Shown: positions 35,564 through 45,122, counted from the stretch's first letter. The stretch is DNA of 64,000 nt from Floricoccus tropicus (GCF_001832905.1 NZ_MKIR01000022.1:62001-126000); one strand, 5' to 3'. The notes: a model not told the origin generated them from the letters alone. Translations and numbers: made by a program.

Positions 35564-36928
35564 TTGGCAAAAAAAGCAAAATCAACATTCATTTGTCAAA
35601 ATTGTGGTTATCATTCACCGAAATATTTAGGACGTTGTCCTAACTGTGGTGAATGGAATAGTTTTTTAGAAGAGATTGAAGCAGAGCCGATTAAGAATGC
35701 ACGTGTTAGTTTAACAGGTGAAAAATCTCGTCCGATGAAGCTTGATGAAGTAGAGACGCAACATACATTACGTGTAGAGACTGATTTAGATGAATTTAAT
35801 AGAGTTTTAGGTGGTGGAGTTGTACCAGGAAGCTTGGTTCTTATCGGTGGAGACCCAGGGATTGGTAAGTCAACACTTTTACTTCAGGTTTCAACACAAC
35901 TTGCCAATCGCGGTAGAGTCTTATATGTATCTGGAGAAGAAAGCGCACAACAAATAAAACTAAGGGCAGAGCGACTTGGTGATATCAATAGTGATTTTTA
36001 TCTCTATGCAGAAACGAATATGGTCAACATACGTGCTGAAATTGAAAGGATGCAGCCCAATTTTGTAATTATCGACTCTATACAAACAATTATGTCACCA
36101 GAAATAAGTAGTGTTCAAGGGAGTGTAAGCCAGATTAAAGAAGTTACTGCCGAACTGATGCAGTTAGCTAAAATGAATAATATTGCAATTTTTATTGTTG
36201 GTCATGTTACTAAAGAAGGTAACTTAGCAGGACCAAGAATGCTTGAACATATGGTTGACACCGTACTTTATTTTGAAGGAGAAAGACAGCATACTTTTAG
36301 AATTCTTAGAGCAGTAAAAAATAGATTTGGTTCAACTAATGAAATTGGTATTTTTGAGATGCAATCAGTTGGTTTAGTTGAAGTGACCAATCCATCAGAA
36401 GTCTTTTTGGAAGAGCGTCTTGCTGGTGCAACTGGATCAGCAATTGTTGTATCAATGGAAGGTACTAGACCAATATTAGTTGAAATTCAAGCCTTAGTTA
36501 CACCGACTGTATTTGGAAATGCTAAACGAACAACAACTGGTCTAGACTTTAATAGAGTTAGCCTGATTATGGCGGTTCTTGAGAAGAGGGCGGGACTATT
36601 ACTACAAAACCAAGATGCTTATCTTAAGTCGGCTGGTGGTGTAAAGCTTGATGAACCAGCTATTGACCTTGCTGTGGCAGTAGCTATTGCTTCAAGTTAT
36701 AAGGAAGAACCAACTTCAGCAGATGCAGCATTCATTGGTGAAATTGGTTTAACAGGAGAAATTCGAAGAGTAAACAGAATTGAAAGTCGTATAAATGAAG
36801 CGGCTAAACTTGGCTTTAAAAAAATCTATGTACCTAAAAATTCTTTAACGGGATTAAAAGTTCCTAATACAATTCAAGTTGTGGGAGTTACCACATTAAC
36901 AGAAGTTCTTGGTAAAGTATTTGGTTAA
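35564..36928 (+). CDS. radA: DNA repair protein RadA
   Basis: RadA is a RecA-like helicase that extends recombination intermediates and supports transformation in streptococci. The 454-residue protein has the zinc finger C11-x2-C14...C25-x2-C28, Walker [11 protein letters not shown] (95-104), the KNRFG motif and a C-terminal Lon-like domain. The start codon is TTG 35564, supported by AAAGAGGG upstream and conserved MAKK. It ends at a strong terminator, so the ispD block has its own promoter. Confidence 0.97.
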   Translation: MAKKAKSTFICQNCGYHSPKYLGRCPNCGEWNSFLEEIEAEPIKNARVSLTGEKSRPMKLDEVETQHTLRVETDLDEFNRVLGGGVVPGSLVLIGGDPGIGKSTLLLQVSTQLANRGRVLYVSGEESAQQIKLRAERLGDINSDFYLYAETNMVNIRAEIERMQPNFVIIDSIQTIMSPEISSVQGSVSQIKEVTAELMQLAKMNNIAIFIVGHVTKEGNLAGPRMLEHMVDTVLYFEGERQHTFRILRAVKNRFGSTNEIGIFEMQSVGLVEVTNPSEVFLEERLAGATGSAIVVSMEGTRPILVEIQALVTPTVFGNAKRTTTGLDFNRVSLIMAVLEKRAGLLLQNQDAYLKSAGGVKLDEPAIDLAVAVAIASSYKEEPTSADAAFIGEIGLTGEIRRVNRIESRINEAAKLGFKKIYVPKNSLTGLKVPNTIQVVGVTTLTEVLGKVFG

Positions 36929-36931
36929 ATA

Positions 36932-36972
36932 AATTAAAAGAATCAGATTTTATTGTCTGATTCTTTTAATTT
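36932..36972 (+). terminator. radA terminator
   Basis: Perfect 16-bp stem (AATTAAAAGAATCAGA with TCTGATTCTTTTAATT). Confidence 0.85.
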
Positions 36973-37093
36973 ATTTTTAAGAATTTTATTTTATAATTAA
37001 AGCTATAAAAACAGCTAAAACACTGATTTTATAAGTATTTAAGTTGTTTTTATGGTAAAATTGTATTGTACAAAAATTAAAAAGGAGGTACCC

Positions 37094-38167
37094 ATGAGAC
37101 GATTAATTATACAAGGATTAATGGTGGTAATCGGAGCAGCAGTTGGAAGTTCGTTCTTACCGTATCTATGGTCCGCATTGAATCAAACTAAACTTGAAAA
37201 CAACAACGTAGTTAATAGTATTATTGGTGCAATTATTTTTCTATTATTATCATTTATTTTTAACAAATCTATTCTACGTGCTCTTTCAAAGTTGGATGAA
37301 GACATCAGTAAGTTAAATCTGCAGAAGTTTGCATCTAATCTTACAGGAACTCTATTGGGACTGGTGGCAGGAGCGATTGCAAGTGTTGCGCTTTGGGCAC
37401 TTAATATCCCATTTGTTAGCACAGTTGGGCCATTGATTCTTATGTCCGGTTTTGCTTATGTAGGCTATCGAGTATTTGCTCGTCGTGGCAAAGAAATTTT
37501 TGCCATGTTTAGTCGTAAAAAACCTGTGGTTGTTGAAGAAAACGAAGCTGAAGAAAAAAATGAAGTCATTCAAGTAGAAAATTATAAATTACTTGATACA
37601 AGTGCTATTATTGATGGGCGAATTATTGATGTATTAAAAACTGGTTTTGTTGATGGAATCATCTTAATTCCAAATTTTGTGGTTTTTGAATTACAGCTAA
37701 TTGCCGATAGTAATGATAAACTTAAACGTGCTAAGGGAAGACGCGGATTAGACTTAGTAAATGATATTCAAAAGCTTAAAAATATTAAGGTCGAAACTAC
37801 TGATAAGGACTATGATGATATTCATGAAGTGGATACTAAGCTGTTACGACTAGCAACAGAGCTTAAGGGAAGTTTGATAACAAATGATTACAATTTGAAT
37901 AAGGTAGCTGAGATCCAGCGCGTGCCTGTTTTAAATATTAATGAACTAGCAAATGCAGTCAAACCTCAAGTTGTGGTTGGTGAAGAACTTAAAGTTACCA
38001 TTGTTAAAAAAGGTAGTGAAAGACATCAGGGAATTGGATATATGCCTGATGGAACTATGATTGTTGTAGAAGACACTGATAATATGATTGACGAGACTGT
38101 TGATGCTGAGGTTACAAGTGCACTTCAAACTAATGCGGGTCGTATGATTTTTGCAAAATTAATATAG
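37094..38167 (+). CDS. PIN/TRAM-domain membrane protein
   Basis: A YacL-like protein of 357 residues. Four hydrophobic helices span about 4-25, 42-58, 83-106 and 110-128. A PIN nuclease domain (about 165-285) begins with LLDTSAIIDGRI, including catalytic Asp168 and Asp174. A TRAM RNA-binding domain lies near the C-terminus (about 295-345). RNA cleavage is inferred from the fold. ATG 37094 has AAAGGAGG 5 bp ahead, so an upstream in-frame start at 37052 is rejected. Its place between radA and ispD is the general Firmicutes order. Confidence 0.92.
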   Translation: MRRLIIQGLMVVIGAAVGSSFLPYLWSALNQTKLENNNVVNSIIGAIIFLLLSFIFNKSILRALSKLDEDISKLNLQKFASNLTGTLLGLVAGAIASVALWALNIPFVSTVGPLILMSGFAYVGYRVFARRGKEIFAMFSRKKPVVVEENEAEEKNEVIQVENYKLLDTSAIIDGRIIDVLKTGFVDGIILIPNFVVFELQLIADSNDKLKRAKGRRGLDLVNDIQKLKNIKVETTDKDYDDIHEVDTKLLRLATELKGSLITNDYNLNKVAEIQRVPVLNINELANAVKPQVVVGEELKVTIVKKGSERHQGIGYMPDGTMIVVEDTDNMIDETVDAEVTSALQTNAGRMIFAKLI

Positions 38168-38199
38168 AATATTTAAACATTAGAAATTAGGTTAAATAA

Positions 38200-38865
38200 A
38201 TGAAATATGATGCGATTATTCTTGCGGCTGGTTCTGGAAGAAGAATGGGGATAAATAAAAATAAGATTTTCCTATCAATAGATGATAAGCCCATTTTCCA
38301 ATATTCAGTTGACTTATTCAAAGCTGACTCTGATTGTCAAAAAATAATTTTGGTTGGTAAGAAGGAAGAGCAGGGCATATTTACTTCTTACTTGTCAGAG
38401 AATATAGTTTTTGCCGTTGGAGGTCAAGAAAGACAAGACAGCGTGAGAAATGCATTGAAATTAGTTGAATCAGATTACGTCATGATTCACGATGGAGCAC
38501 GTCCATTTATAAATCAGAGAGAACTCAATTGTTTAAAGAAAAAACCGAATTCAATTTTGGCTGTTCCTGTGAAAGATACAATTAAACAGGTGGAGTCAGA
38601 TGGAAAGATCAAACAAACTATTCCACGCGAGACTCTATTTTCGGCTCAAACTCCCCAATGTTTTCAAAGTGATTTAATAATTAATGCTCATATGGAGGCC
38701 TTTGAAAATAACTTTTTAGGCACTGATGATGCAAGCCTGATTGAGGAATTTGGAGAAGTTTCGGTCTCTATCGTAGAAGGCTCTTATAATAATATAAAGG
38801 TTACTACGCCTGAGGATATCCTCATGGCTCGCTTGATTAAGGAAAGGATGTCAACTAATGGCTGA
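38200..38865 (+). CDS. ispD: 2-C-methyl-D-erythritol 4-phosphate cytidylyltransferase
   Basis: IspD activates MEP with CTP, the third step of the non-mevalonate isoprenoid pathway. The 221-residue protein has the nucleotide-binding LAAGSGRRMGINKNK, the substrate loop DGARPF and SAQTPQCF, all in the expected order, so it looks functional. The stop overlaps the next gene by 8 bp. dxs, dxr, ispE, ispG and ispH are not in the window. Presence of this pathway would be unusual in a streptococcus-like genome. Confidence 0.93.
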   Translation: MKYDAIILAAGSGRRMGINKNKIFLSIDDKPIFQYSVDLFKADSDCQKIILVGKKEEQGIFTSYLSENIVFAVGGQERQDSVRNALKLVESDYVMIHDGARPFINQRELNCLKKKPNSILAVPVKDTIKQVESDGKIKQTIPRETLFSAQTPQCFQSDLIINAHMEAFENNFLGTDDASLIEEFGEVSVSIVEGSYNNIKVTTPEDILMARLIKERMSTNG

Positions 38866-39568
38866 TAACAGAATGAAATATGTGATTGATTCTAATATGC
38901 AATTTCCGCTTGTGGAACTTTATTTAGAGGCTGGCGAAAGTGCTTATATCCAACGTGGAAGTATGGTCTATCACAGTCCAGGAATCAAATTGTCTACTAC
39001 TTTAAATTCTAAAGGCTCAGGACTTAGTAAACTTGTAGGAGCGATGGCTAGAAGTGTAACAAGTGGAGAGAGTATGTTTTTAACTCAAGTTTCTTCAACT
39101 TCGGATAGTGGTAGACTTGCTCTTGCACCTAATACTCCAGGTCAGGTTATGGCCCTTGAATTAGGTAATGAGCAATATAGGCTCAATGATGGGGTATTTC
39201 TTGCACTGGATGGAAGTGCTCAATATACTATGCAAAGACAGAGTGTTGGCAGAGCTGTATTTGGTGGACAAGGTGGTTTCTTTATTATGACTACAGAAGG
39301 TCAAGGGACTCTCCTTGTAAATTCCTTTGGTTCTATTAAGGAAATTGATCTTTCAAATGATGAGATAACAATTGATAATGCTCACGTTGTAGCATGGAGT
39401 ACAAGTCTTGACTATGATATTCGTTTGGAAAATGGATTTATGCAAAGTATTGGTACTGGTGAAGGGGTTGTAAATACTTTCAGAGGTACTGGTAAGATTC
39501 TTGTACAAAGTCTCAATGTTGAGTCATTCGCTAATGTTCTAAGTTCGTATATTGCTACAGGTAATTAA
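38858..39568 (+). CDS. AIM24-family protein
   Basis: A 236-residue beta-rich protein of the AIM24 family, built from glycine-rich strands (ESAYIQRGSMVYHSPGIKL, GQGGFFIMTTEGQGTLLVNSFG). Bacterial members have no known catalytic role; the yeast namesake is mitochondrial. It overlaps ispD by 8 bp and ends one base before ispF, so it sits inside an isoprenoid operon, which may hint at a membrane-linked role. That link is inference only. Confidence 0.85.
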   Translation: MADNRMKYVIDSNMQFPLVELYLEAGESAYIQRGSMVYHSPGIKLSTTLNSKGSGLSKLVGAMARSVTSGESMFLTQVSSTSDSGRLALAPNTPGQVMALELGNEQYRLNDGVFLALDGSAQYTMQRQSVGRAVFGGQGGFFIMTTEGQGTLLVNSFGSIKEIDLSNDEITIDNAHVVAWSTSLDYDIRLENGFMQSIGTGEGVVNTFRGTGKILVQSLNVESFANVLSSYIATGN

Positions 39569-39569
39569 T

Positions 39570-40049
39570 ATGGATATTAAAATTGGACAAGGATACGATG
39601 TTCATGAGTTGGTTGAAAATCGTAAATTGATTATTGGAGGAGTTGATATTCCTCATGATAGAGGTTTGTTAGGTCATAGTGATGCAGATGTTCTTTTGCA
39701 TGCTATTACAGATGCAATTATTGGAGCCCTTGGTCTAGGTGATATTGGTCATGCATTCCCTGATACAAATCCAGAGATTGCGGGTATTGCGTCAACGAAA
39801 ATACTCTCAGATACTTATGATAAGATGATTGATAAAGGATTTGTTATTGGAAACATTGATGCTACTATCATGGCCGAGCAACCAAAGATGAAACCTCATT
39901 TAGCTGAAATGAAAAAGAATATTGCTCAAATACTACATACATCAGAAGAAAATATTAATATAAAAGCCACTACAACAGAAAAATTAGGTTTTGTAGGCCG
40001 TGAAGAAGGGATGGCCTGTGAAGCGGTTGTTTTAATTATAAAATCTTAA
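39570..40049 (+). CDS. ispF: 2-C-methyl-D-erythritol 2,4-cyclodiphosphate synthase
   Basis: IspF forms the cyclic diphosphate in the MEP pathway; the enzyme is a zinc-dependent trimer. The 159-residue protein shows GQGYDVH (zinc ligands Asp and His), GHSDADVLLHAITDAI and DIGHAFPDT, all intact. Start is ATG 39570, one base after the AIM24 stop; a TTG at 39552 in frame is not needed. A terminator follows. It completes the ispD-AIM24-ispF unit. Confidence 0.95.
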   Translation: MDIKIGQGYDVHELVENRKLIIGGVDIPHDRGLLGHSDADVLLHAITDAIIGALGLGDIGHAFPDTNPEIAGIASTKILSDTYDKMIDKGFVIGNIDATIMAEQPKMKPHLAEMKKNIAQILHTSEENINIKATTTEKLGFVGREEGMACEAVVLIIKS

Positions 40050-40065
40050 CTTGATTAAGCTTTTG

Positions 40066-40074
40066 TGTTATACT
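40066..40074 (+). promoter_or_regulatory. Extended -10 promoter of gltX
   Basis: TGTTATACT at 40066-40074, close to the ispF stop. The hairpin at 40091-40122 would lie in the leader transcribed from it. Confidence 0.5.
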
Positions 40075-40090
40075 ATTCTATGCTAAAAAG

Positions 40091-40122
40091 TAAAAGGTTA
40101 AATTAGTTTAGCCTTTTATATT
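40091..40122 (+). terminator. Hairpin between ispF and gltX
   Basis: TAAAAGGTTAAA paired with TTTAGCCTTTTA, followed by an A/T-rich tail. It may end the ispDF transcript or attenuate gltX. Confidence 0.7.
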
Positions 40123-40148
40123 TTATATTTGTACAAATTGGAGGAAAA

Positions 40149-41609
40149 ATGTCAGATAAAATTCGTGTGCGTTATGCACCATCACCAACAGGACTTTTAC
40201 ATATTGGAAATGCTCGTACAGCATTATTTAACTACTTATTTGCTCGTCACCACGGTGGTGAGTTCATAATCCGTATAGAGGATACAGACCGTAAACGTCA
40301 TGTCGAAGATGGTGAACGTAGCCAATTAGAAAACCTTGCTTGGCTAGGAATGGATTGGGATGAAAGTCCACAAAATCCAAATGAAAAATATGGACCATAT
40401 CGTCAATCAGAACGTTTAGATATTTATCAAAAATATGTTGATGAACTTTTGGAATCAGGTAAAGCTTATAAATCGTATAAAACTGAAGAAGAAATTGCCG
40501 CTGATCGTGAAGCTCAAGAAGCAAAAGGTCTTCCGCCTGTTTACGTGAGTGAATATAAAGGAATGACTGAAGAAGAAAAAGCATCTTATATTTCTGAACG
40601 TGAAGCACAAGGAATTGAACCGACTGTTCGTATAAAAGTTCCTGAAGGGTCAATTTACAAGTGGGATGATATTGTTAAAGGTGAAATCGAGTTTGAAGGT
40701 AAGAATATTGGCGGTGACTGGGTAATTCAAAAACGTGATGGATACCCAACATATAATTTTGCCGTAGTAGTTGATGATCATTTAATGGATATTAGCCATG
40801 TTATTCGTGGAGATGACCATATTGCCAACACTCCTAAACAACTTATGATTTATGAAGCGTTAGATTGGGAAGCACCAAAATTTGGTCATATGACTCTTAT
40901 CATCAATAGTGAAACAGGTAAGAAACTTTCAAAACGTGATACAAACACGCTTCAATTTATTGAAGATTATCGTAAAAAAGGTTTCATGAATGATGCAATT
41001 TTCAACTTCATTGCATTACTTGGATGGAACCCTGGTGGAGAAGAAGAAATTTTCTCTAAGGATGAGTTGATTAAGTTATTTGACGAAAATCGTTTAAGTA
41101 AATCACCAGCAGCTTTTGATCAAAAGAAACTTGAGTGGTTGGATAATCAGTATATTAAGAATGCTGACTCAGAAGTAGTATTTGAACTTACAAAGCCTTT
41201 CTTAGAAGAAGCAGGACGCTTAGACGAAAAATCACCATATCTTGTTGATTTATATAAACCTCAACTTAAATATGGAGAAGAAATCATTGAGTTGACAGAT
41301 CTTTTCTATGAAGATTTTCCAGCATTAACGGATGAAGCAAAAGAAGTTTTATCACTTGAAACTAGTCCAGTAGTCATCAAAGCCTTTAAGGAAAAATTAG
41401 AAAATCTTGATGATGCTGATTTTACTAAGGATAATATCTTCCCATTAATTAAGGAAGTCCAAAAAGAGACGGGTATCAAAGGTAAAAACTTATTTATGCC
41501 AATTCGTATTGCTGTTTCTGGCGAAATGCATGGACCTGAATTACCTGATACAATCTATTTATTAGGAAAAGAAAAAGCAATTGCGCATTTAGAAGAAAAT
41601 TCAAAATAA
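40149..41609 (+). CDS. gltX: Glutamate-tRNA ligase
   Basis: Charges tRNA-Glu (and probably tRNA-Gln, for later amidation). The 486-residue class I synthetase has the HIGH-type motif HIGN at residues 18-21 and KLSKR at 259-263, followed by the helical anticodon-binding half. GGAGG precedes ATG 40149. No T-box structure is visible in the leader. It follows ispF in the ancestral Firmicutes order, but the usual cysE-cysS neighbours are missing; the next region is a repeat cluster. Confidence 0.97.
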   Translation: MSDKIRVRYAPSPTGLLHIGNARTALFNYLFARHHGGEFIIRIEDTDRKRHVEDGERSQLENLAWLGMDWDESPQNPNEKYGPYRQSERLDIYQKYVDELLESGKAYKSYKTEEEIAADREAQEAKGLPPVYVSEYKGMTEEEKASYISEREAQGIEPTVRIKVPEGSIYKWDDIVKGEIEFEGKNIGGDWVIQKRDGYPTYNFAVVVDDHLMDISHVIRGDDHIANTPKQLMIYEALDWEAPKFGHMTLIINSETGKKLSKRDTNTLQFIEDYRKKGFMNDAIFNFIALLGWNPGGEEEIFSKDELIKLFDENRLSKSPAAFDQKKLEWLDNQYIKNADSEVVFELTKPFLEEAGRLDEKSPYLVDLYKPQLKYGEEIIELTDLFYEDFPALTDEAKEVLSLETSPVVIKAFKEKLENLDDADFTKDNIFPLIKEVQKETGIKGKNLFMPIRIAVSGEMHGPELPDTIYLLGKEKAIAHLEENSK

Positions 41610-41612
41610 AAA

Positions 41613-41646
41613 AATAATCCTCAAATTATATTTGGGGATTATTTTC
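41613..41646 (+). terminator. gltX terminator
   Basis: AATAATCCTCAAAT paired with ATTTGGGGATTATT, followed by TT. Confidence 0.85.
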
Positions 41647-41693
41647 TATGATAATGATAAATGTTATTTTGTATAGTTGTAAAATAGAAATAC

Positions 41694-41821
41694 CTTCGTC
41701 TTGCTACACTGTCGATTACACTTAAATAAGCAAGCTTATTAGTGTAGGTCGCAAGACAAGGAATTTCGCTACGCTACGATGTCCATAGAACTTAAATTGC
41801 TAAAGTAATTAGTTCTAATGG
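41694..41821 (-). repeat. Two inverted members of the hairpin-plus-tail family
   Basis: Read on the minus strand, hairpin 41821-41783 with tail 41782-41764, and hairpin 41751-41713 with tail 41712-41694. Outer arms CCATTAGAACT/AGTTCTATGG and CGACCTACACT/AGTGTAATCG pair; the first has the TTTA loop, the second CTTG. Tails ACATCGTAGCGTAGCGAAA and ACAGTGTAGCAAGACGAAG match the array at 15-283. They fill a 336-bp gap between two terminators that contains no gene. Confidence 0.85.
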
Positions 41822-41886
41822 CGACGAATTGATGATAGAATTAGCGTTCATCGAGATGAGTCAATCTATTTTTAAGTGAGTATAAT

Positions 41887-41917
41887 AAAAAGCTATGGGA
41901 TGGCCACCCATAGCTTT
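41887..41917 (-). terminator. Lipoprotein gene terminator
   Basis: On the minus strand AAAGCTATGGG...CCCATAGCTTT is followed by TTTATT. Confidence 0.85.
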
Positions 41918-41945
41918 ATGAAACCTCATTCCTGTTTATATGAGA

Positions 41946-42821
41946 TTAATTAGCTCTTGTCATTGTATAAGTTTTCCCATTTTGTGATGTAATAGTTGCT
42001 TTGTTTTTACCATCAAAAGTCACTGATGTGTAGTTATTTGACATCCCATCTCCTCCAATGATATCTCTTGCAGATATTGAATTTCCTTGTACAAGTAACT
42101 CTTTGCGTGATAATTTAGCGACTTGACCATTAGGAAACTCTTTATTAGTTTTGTAAATATTAATGTAGTCAGGATTATCAGTAACTTCTGCTTGGATAAC
42201 ATTTCCATCACTATCATTCCATGTTCCTAAGATATCATCAATAGTATATTCAGAAACAGGTTGAGATTTTTTAATTTCATCTTGACTTGTTCTTACTAGA
42301 TTCCATGTTTCGCCATCGTTAAACGTTACAGTCATGTTATCTTTATCATTAGAAGTAATCGTGATTGTATCTTTACCCTCAGTTCCGTATTCTAATTTTG
42401 AAGAAATAGTGTTTCCATCAATTTTTGCATCGCTAATGTTGAAAGAACCATCAGCAGAATGTCCAGGCATTTTTCCATAGGCAACAATAGTGTTCTCAAC
42501 GTTTGAAATGAAGGTCATATATTTGCCATCAGAATTTTTCCAAAATCCATAAATATTATCAAAAGGAAATTCTGATTGTTTGTCTTCATTGTTTGTTTCT
42601 GAAGTTGAGTTATTTGTATTAGTTTCAGTACTCTCAGCAGGAATATCAGAAGAGTCATCTTGTTTATTTTTTTCATCACTATTTTCTGTGCTCTTTTTTA
42701 TTACTTGCGATGAAGAACCTTTTGTAGTACTTGTTGAAGTAGTACTTTTTTTATTTGAACCACATGCTGCAAGTGAGAGAATTGCTGTTGTTGTTAATAA
42801 TATAGTAATTGTCTTTTTCAT
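41946..42821 (-). CDS. Lipoprotein with two tandem copies of a beta-rich domain
   Basis: A 291-residue surface lipoprotein. The signal peptide ends in LAAC with lipidated Cys20. A Ser/Thr/Asn-rich linker runs from about 21 to 85. Two similar domains follow: the first at about 87-185 (IYGFWKNSDGKYMTF ... TVTFNDGETWNLVR) and the second at about 193-291 (ILGTWNDSDGNVIQA ... SVTFDGKNKATITSQNGKTYTMTR), so a duplication is likely. This domain type is common in streptococcal lipoproteins; function unknown. It has a TTGACA promoter and AAGGAAGAA ribosome binding site. Confidence 0.88.
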   Translation of the reverse strand: MKKTITILLTTTAILSLAACGSNKKSTTSTSTTKGSSSQVIKKSTENSDEKNKQDDSSDIPAESTETNTNNSTSETNNEDKQSEFPFDNIYGFWKNSDGKYMTFISNVENTIVAYGKMPGHSADGSFNISDAKIDGNTISSKLEYGTEGKDTITITSNDKDNMTVTFNDGETWNLVRTSQDEIKKSQPVSEYTIDDILGTWNDSDGNVIQAEVTDNPDYINIYKTNKEFPNGQVAKLSRKELLVQGNSISARDIIGGDGMSNNYTSVTFDGKNKATITSQNGKTYTMTRAN

Positions 42822-42958
42822 TTTTATTCTTCCTTTTTATTTTATCTTTAAGGTTATATCTATTTTATTGAAACTATGTCTATTTTTTCATTTTGTAAAT
42901 ATAATTCTCTCCATATAGATTCCTCGCTAAAATAAAATTAATTTCTTTTGTGTATTTA

Positions 42959-42986
42959 TTATTACATTGTTACAAAAATGTGTCAA
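42959..42986 (-). promoter_or_regulatory. Lipoprotein gene promoter
   Basis: On the minus strand TTGACA (42986-42981), 16 bp, TAATAA (42964-42959), leaving a leader of about 130 nt. No gene is seen in 42822-43207, which is about 80% A+T. Confidence 0.55.
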
Positions 42987-43167
42987 GTATTTCTTTTATG
43001 TTTCTTGAGAAAAAATAAGTTTATTTTAATTCTTTGATAAAGATATTTATGTATCTCTTTATTGCAGAGTTTAATAAGGATCTTTGGTTTATAAATATAT
43101 TTTGTATAAAAAAACAATATATTAATATTACTTTTAAGTTACAAAGATTATTAGACCGATATATTAA

Positions 43168-43197
43168 AACCGAATCTATATATCATAAATTCGGTTT
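43168..43197. terminator. Terminator of the C26 peptidase gene
   Basis: AAACCGAAT/ATTCGGTTT stem with T runs on either side. Confidence 0.75.
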
Positions 43198-43207
43198 GTT
43201 TTTTATA

Positions 43208-43915
43208 TTATAAATCGTTTAGAAAATATGAGAATAAAGCTTTATCTTTGTCAAAACGATGCCATGTTGCTTCTGGATGCCATTGGACAGCGATAATTTT
43301 TCTTTGTGTATCACTGATTGCCTCAATAATTCCATCTTTCGCATGTGCAATAGCAGTAAAGTTATCGGCCAATTGTTTTATTGACTGGTGATGGAAAGAA
43401 TTGACCATATGTGTTTGGCCAAGGAAGTTTAAAACACTATCAGATTTAACTTCAATTGAATGTGTGGGAAAGCGCTGTTTAGTAGGTACTTGCATGTGTT
43501 TAATTTTTGTTCCTGTATAAGATACATCTTGAAATAGGGTTCCACCAAATTTAACATTTAATACCTGCAGACCTCTACATACACCAAAAATTGATTTACC
43601 TTGATCTAAAGCCGATTCAATTAGAGCAAATTCAAAAACATCTCTTTCGGGATTAGTATTTCCTAGAAGCTTGTCAGGTTCCTCGTTATAATACTGTGGA
43701 CTAACATCTTCTCCACCCATTAATATAAGTTTATCTACAATATTAATATAGTTAGCCGCTCTTTCGGGTTTATCATTTGGGATTATTAGAGGTATATGAC
43801 CCATGGCTTGAATAGCATCTACGAAACCTTTTCTAGTATATATTACTTTATTTCCATGAAATGGTACTTCATCCTCACCGTAATAGGTTGTACCTGCGAT
43901 ACCAATAATTGCCAT
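43208..43915 (-). CDS. Class C26 gamma-glutamyl hydrolase-like amidotransferase
   Basis: A 235-residue protein related to gamma-glutamyl-GABA hydrolase (PuuD). The glutaminase-type triad is complete: Cys113 in GVCRG, and His213 and Glu215 in QWHPEA. Members remove gamma-linked glutamate from small amines or peptides; the natural substrate cannot be told. I place the start at MAIIGIAG (43915) because AGAGG lies upstream and the family begins here; a 24-residue upstream extension is open but unlikely. It is a single-gene unit. Confidence 0.88.
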   Translation of the reverse strand: MAIIGIAGTTYYGEDEVPFHGNKVIYTRKGFVDAIQAMGHIPLIIPNDKPERAANYINIVDKLILMGGEDVSPQYYNEEPDKLLGNTNPERDVFEFALIESALDQGKSIFGVCRGLQVLNVKFGGTLFQDVSYTGTKIKHMQVPTKQRFPTHSIEVKSDSVLNFLGQTHMVNSFHHQSIKQLADNFTAIAHAKDGIIEAISDTQRKIIAVQWHPEATWHRFDKDKALFSYFLNDL

Positions 43916-44067
43916 ATTTAAATACCTCTGTTTCTCTAGACTTGTGGAATAATAGTTATTCCAACACTGTATGATAAAGGATAGCAAAAAAAGCTATTTC
44001 ATACAAGGTGTTTAGGTATATGAAAAACTTATAGCTTCTTATAAATTTTTTATAAGAAATTTGTTAT

Positions 44068-44661
44068 TTATTTTTCTGCTTGGGCAATAAATAATGTTGC
44101 ATCTTCTTTCATAAACAAATTGTTAGCGGAATAAAAATTTTCAATAGTAATATTCTTAAATTCTTCTTTTTCAAGTATTGATTTTAATTCCTTATGCTGG
44201 AATCCATTATGTAATTTAGGATGATTAACTTTTTCATTTTTGTCGAAGTCAACTATAATTATCTTTCCATTTGGCTTCAAGATCTCATAAATTTTTTTAA
44301 GAATTGCTTCTATATTCGGAATGTGAATTAATACTAATGATATAATCACTATATCAGCGCTAGGTAATAATATAGTATCATCTACAAGTGAAACAGAAGC
44401 ATTAAAGATGTTACCACTATTAATTTTGCTAAGTGCTACTTCAAGCATCGATTTTGAAGTATCAGCTATAATAACATTTTTGAATTTTTCTGCAATAGGT
44501 AAAGATACAAGACCTGTACCTCCTCCATAGTCTAATAAAATGCTATTAGAACAGTCACCAGGAATATATTTGGAGATTTCTAATCTAATGATGTCAGATA
44601 ACTGCTTTCGGTCATCGTTATCATAATTATTAGCCATGTTGTTGAATACATTTTCATTCAT
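44068..44661 (-). CDS. Class I SAM-dependent methyltransferase
   Basis: A 197-residue soluble enzyme. Motif I LLDYGGGTG lies near residue 43, and an acidic IIADTSKSML segment binds the ribose of the cofactor. A post-motif segment ILLPSADIVIISLVLIHI follows. Substrate specificity is not readable. The start is ATG 44661, with AAAGGTGG 8 bp upstream; a GTG further up (44673) is less likely. Its direction is opposite to the next gene, sharing a 131-bp intergenic region. Confidence 0.85.
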   Translation of the reverse strand: MNENVFNNMANNYDNDDRKQLSDIIRLEISKYIPGDCSNSILLDYGGGTGLVSLPIAEKFKNVIIADTSKSMLEVALSKINSGNIFNASVSLVDDTILLPSADIVIISLVLIHIPNIEAILKKIYEILKPNGKIIIVDFDKNEKVNHPKLHNGFQHKELKSILEKEEFKNITIENFYSANNLFMKEDATLFIAQAEK

Positions 44662-44752
44662 CTTGACTTCCACCTTTCATTATCAATTCATATGATAGAC
44701 CAATATCATATATTCAACAAAGCTTTTAACTGAAAAAATTATAAAAATTTTG

Positions 44753-44758
44753 TATAAT
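44753..44758 (+). promoter_or_regulatory. -10 element of the LapA-like gene
   Basis: TATAAT in an A/T-rich stretch, 35 bp before ATG 44793; the -35 is not convincing. Confidence 0.4.
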
Positions 44759-44792
44759 GATTGTAGCAACAAATCAGAAGAGGAGTATATCT

Positions 44793-45083
44793 ATGAATAA
44801 GTTAAAAGAATTACTTACACCAAAGAGGGTGATAGCTATTTTAGTATTAATTGCAATTATTGTTTTCGCCTTCCAAAATCTAAATTTGGTAGAATTATCA
44901 TTTATTTTCTTTTCAATTAAAATTCCATTATTAGTCTTAATTCTTATCATGTTTGCAATTGGTGTTGTTTTGGGTTGGACCTATAAAAAAGGAGATGCAA
45001 AGAAAGCCTTAAAAAATATTCAGTCTGAAACTCAAAAAGAAATTTCAAATTTACAATCTCAAATTGAAGATTTAAAAAAATAA
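44793..45083 (+). CDS. LapA-domain small membrane protein
   Basis: A 96-residue LapA/YciS-like protein. Two membrane helices (about 12-31 and 38-62) are separated by a short loop, and a cytoplasmic coiled coil (about 65-96) follows. In Escherichia coli LapA acts in envelope assembly; the role in Gram-positive bacteria is not known. AGAGGAG supports ATG 44793; upstream in-frame codons from 44757 overlap the promoter and are rejected. Confidence 0.85.
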   Translation: MNKLKELLTPKRVIAILVLIAIIVFAFQNLNLVELSFIFFSIKIPLLVLILIMFAIGVVLGWTYKKGDAKKALKNIQSETQKEISNLQSQIEDLKK

Positions 45084-45107
45084 TCTGGCAGTTATGCTAG
45101 ATTTTTA
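45081..45107 (+). terminator. LapA-like gene terminator
   Basis: AATCTGGCA/TGCTAGATT stem (one mismatch) followed by TTT. Confidence 0.65.
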
Positions 45108-45122
45108 AATTATTCTTTTAAA

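Noticed and set aside
40075-40148. T-box riboswitch for gltX
   Set aside because: The leader is too short for a specifier stem and lacks the T-box consensus; only a simple hairpin is present.
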